Positions 31,455 to 32,860 of a stretch of 32,860 bases of DNA are shown here, piece after piece. How positions within the stretch are numbered: position 1 is the stretch's first letter; each line of letters opens with the position of its first letter. Source of the stretch: Mediterranea sp. (in: CFB group bacteria) (lineage in GTDB: Bacteria; Bacteroidota; Bacteroidia; Bacteroidales; Bacteroidaceae); NCBI GenBank assembly GCA_031261785.1, contig JAISIZ010000060.1, forward strand, positions 1 through 32,860, in the 5' to 3' direction. Made by a program: the position numbers and the translations under genes. The notes below the pieces were generated by a model. The model worked only from the letters and a program-made list of their open reading frames with translations. It searched no databases and was not told the DNA's origin.

Positions 31455-32567
31455 TCAGTTTAACTTCCCATATAATTCCAGGCAGCGATCCACCATGGCC
31501 GGTTGCGTGAACATCGTCTCGTACCGTTGGCGTGCGCCGTCCGAAAACTTCTCATAGAGCACCTTGTCCGTCAATATACGTCTTATGGCATCGGCCAGAG
31601 CGACGCTATCTTCGGGTTCCACGTTTAGGCCCGACACTCCGTCGGCATTCACCCAGCTCACACCCGATGCCGGTATGCGAGTCGCCACCACCGGCTTGCC
31701 AAACGACATGGCCTCCACCTGCGCGATGGCGAACGCCTCCGTCTTCCAGATGGAGCTTAGGCAGAAGAGGTCGCACGCCTCGAAGTAGCCGGGAAGCTCT
31801 TCATCGCTGACACATCCTACCAATCGGACGCGTCCGCCCGTCCCTTCCGCCTCGATCAGGGCTTCCAGTTCCTTTTGCAGCTCTCCTTTCCCGCCGATGA
31901 GTACCACGTACTCCTCGCCGAGCAGACGGGCCGCCTTTATTAAGTATTCAAAACCTTTGTATTTTACCAAGCGTCCCAGCGCAAAAATGATTTTCTTCCC
32001 CACAAATTTTTCTTTGAGGCGTGTAGCCACCCCGCTGTTGCGTGCCTGTTCGGGTATACCAATAGGGATCACCGCCGTCTTTTGTTGCGCTCTTTTCAGG
32101 AAAGGCGATTCCCTGATATAGATGGGCGTGGTGCCCACAATGACCTGTGCCCGTCCAATTAGCCAGCTCTGCAAGGGCTTATAGAATTTCAGCAACTGTC
32201 CCTGCTTCAGGATGTCGCTATGCCAATGCAGCACCACCGTCCCTTTGTAGCCCGACAGGAACAGCGCCAGACAAGCCATGGGGTCGGGGTGATGGATATG
32301 GATAATGTCGTACCCGCTTTGTATCTTCCGCAGCCGGGTGATCATCGCGGGGGCTATCATGGTAGCCGCCACTTTCACCAAGAAAGGTACGCGGAAGATG
32401 GTGGCGTGCGCGTTCAGGACTATGTCACCCCTGGAGTCCTTGTCCGAGGTCGTGCACAGCATGTCGCAATGCACTCCCCGCTCGGATAGCCCGACAGTGA
32501 GGTCGTACATCACTTTCTCCACGCCACCCTGGACGGGGTAGAATTTACCGATTTGAAGTATTCTCAT
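31455..32567 (-). CDS. GT-B family glycosyltransferase (GT4-like)
   Basis: A 370-aa protein. The N-terminal MRILQIGKFYPVQGGVEKV is typical of GT4 enzymes. The EX7E motif is EAFAIAQVE (E277, E285) near the C-terminal Rossmann domain, and FALGRLVKYKGFEYLI fits the donor-binding region. It probably transfers a sugar onto a lipid-linked or peptide acceptor. The start at 32567 is preferred: a longer frame would run through the CACAGAGG repeat at 32592-32618 and adds no domain. It is the first gene of the six-gene cassette and is followed by the peptidase with no gap. Confidence 0.92.
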   Translation of the reverse strand: MRILQIGKFYPVQGGVEKVMYDLTVGLSERGVHCDMLCTTSDKDSRGDIVLNAHATIFRVPFLVKVAATMIAPAMITRLRKIQSGYDIIHIHHPDPMACLALFLSGYKGTVVLHWHSDILKQGQLLKFYKPLQSWLIGRAQVIVGTTPIYIRESPFLKRAQQKTAVIPIGIPEQARNSGVATRLKEKFVGKKIIFALGRLVKYKGFEYLIKAARLLGEEYVVLIGGKGELQKELEALIEAEGTGGRVRLVGCVSDEELPGYFEACDLFCLSSIWKTEAFAIAQVEAMSFGKPVVATRIPASGVSWVNADGVSGLNVEPEDSVALADAIRRILTDKVLYEKFSDGARQRYETMFTQPAMVDRCLELYGKLN

Positions 32568-32591
32568 AGAGCGTTGCGTTTTTTTATTCAC

Positions 32592-32618
32592 CACAGAGGA
32601 CACAGAGGGCCACAGAGG
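32592..32618. repeat. CACAGAGG triplet repeat upstream of the glycosyltransferase
   Basis: Three copies of CACAGAGG at 32592, 32601 and 32611 (9- and 10-nt spacing), 25 nt upstream of the glycosyltransferase start. The phrase recurs in intergenic regions of many bacteria (recollection). It could bind a factor or be a mobile-like repeat; no promoter is seen with it. Confidence 0.6.
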
Positions 32619-32691
32619 AGGGATTACGATCAGCCGATTGGATATATGAAAAAGTGGCACGCCTCATATAGATCTGCGCCCCTCTCACGTA

Positions 32692-32716
32692 TTTTTTAAT
32701 TTTTAATTCTCAATTT
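32692..32716 (-). repeat. AT-rich 25-nt repeat, right copy
   Basis: An exact reverse complement of 27057-27081. It lies immediately after the stop of the partial gene at the right edge, 125 bp upstream of the glycosyltransferase start. On the minus strand the A-rich side could also serve as an UP-like element or terminator tail. Confidence 0.7.
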
Positions 32717-32860
32717 TTAATTTAGCAAGTCTGTTTCCCAGACTTTGCAAGTTTTTCCGGCGGCGATGTACACCACGTAGGTGCGTATCTGGTAATCGGG
32801 GAATTGCCGGTTGATGTCCTCGGCGTATCCTTTCACTTGGGAGACGTCTTCGGCTTTGGG
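32717..32860 (-). CDS. Partial CDS, C-terminal 47 residues only
   Basis: The last 47 codons of a minus-strand gene that continues beyond the right edge; stop TAA at 32717-32719. The peptide contains QVKGYAEDINRQFPDYQ and TYVVYIAAGKTCKVWE. Its style recalls the C-terminal part of RecB-family or UvrD-associated PD-(D/E)XK nucleases, where a Q-x2-x-Y helix precedes the final strands; this is a weak match. Its stop is followed at once by the AT-rich 25-nt repeat. Confidence 0.5.
   Translation of the reverse strand, partial: PKAEDVSQVKGYAEDINRQFPDYQIRTYVVYIAAGKTCKVWETDLLN

Noticed and set aside
32568..32660. Longer start for the glycosyltransferase
   Set aside because: The extra residues are translated from the CACAGAGG repeat, and the GT4 start MRILQIGKF is at the later ATG.

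Overview
The window looks like a moderately GC-rich member of the Bacteroidales, most likely a Tannerella-like or related Porphyromonadaceae/Tannerellaceae genome. This is inferred from gene content and promoter style, not from a marker gene. The supporting signs are the acpP-fabF-rnc order, OMP_b-brl-type outer membrane proteins, a secreted tricorn protease, Bacteroidetes promoters (TTG, about 20 nt, then TAnnTTTG) and very few Shine-Dalgarno sites. No rRNA, tRNA, CRISPR array, transposase or integrase is visible.

Layout. Positions 1-458 are non-coding and hold a striking 22-bp-period array of short hairpins. At 515-5344 (+) is one giant gene that fuses a DnaQ-like exonuclease, a RecQ helicase and a UvrD/Rep helicase. 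At 5433-7782 (-) is the housekeeping acpP-fabF-rnc operon, divergent from purN (7932-8525, +). A plug-plus-barrel outer membrane protein follows at 8784-10889 (+). From 21778 down to 11240 everything is on the minus strand: RNase Z, an ECF sigma factor, a probable membrane-anchored sigma partner, a small secreted protein, a 1007-aa TPR protein, an outer membrane barrel protein and, behind its own terminator and promoter, a tricorn protease. At 21933-23654 (+) is a stand-alone AAA-ATPase/PD-(D/E)XK gene with its own promoter and a perfect 21-bp hairpin terminator.

From 32567 down to 23777 (-) lies an eight-gene stretch: a glycosyltransferase, an S24/S26 peptidase, a PqqD-like protein, an NTP_transf_5 nucleotidyltransferase, an ABC exporter and an HPr-kinase-like protein, then Wza-like and Wzc-like polysaccharide export proteins. 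The first six are packed with zero gap or ATGA overlaps and are bracketed by an inverted pair of identical 25-nt AT-rich repeats. This resembles the maturation/export part of a ribosomal-peptide (lasso-peptide-like) cluster placed directly upstream of an exopolysaccharide exporter. No precursor peptide, cyclase or leader peptidase of the B2 type is visible in the window. The end of another minus-strand gene lies at the right edge.

Most notable: the exonuclease-RecQ-UvrD fusion with an apparent His-to-Asn change in its exonuclease motif; the two unrelated arrays of tandem hairpins (220-334 and 11088-11180); the peptide-maturation-like cassette; and the slippage-prone (Tyr-Gly)11 tail of the Wzc-type kinase.
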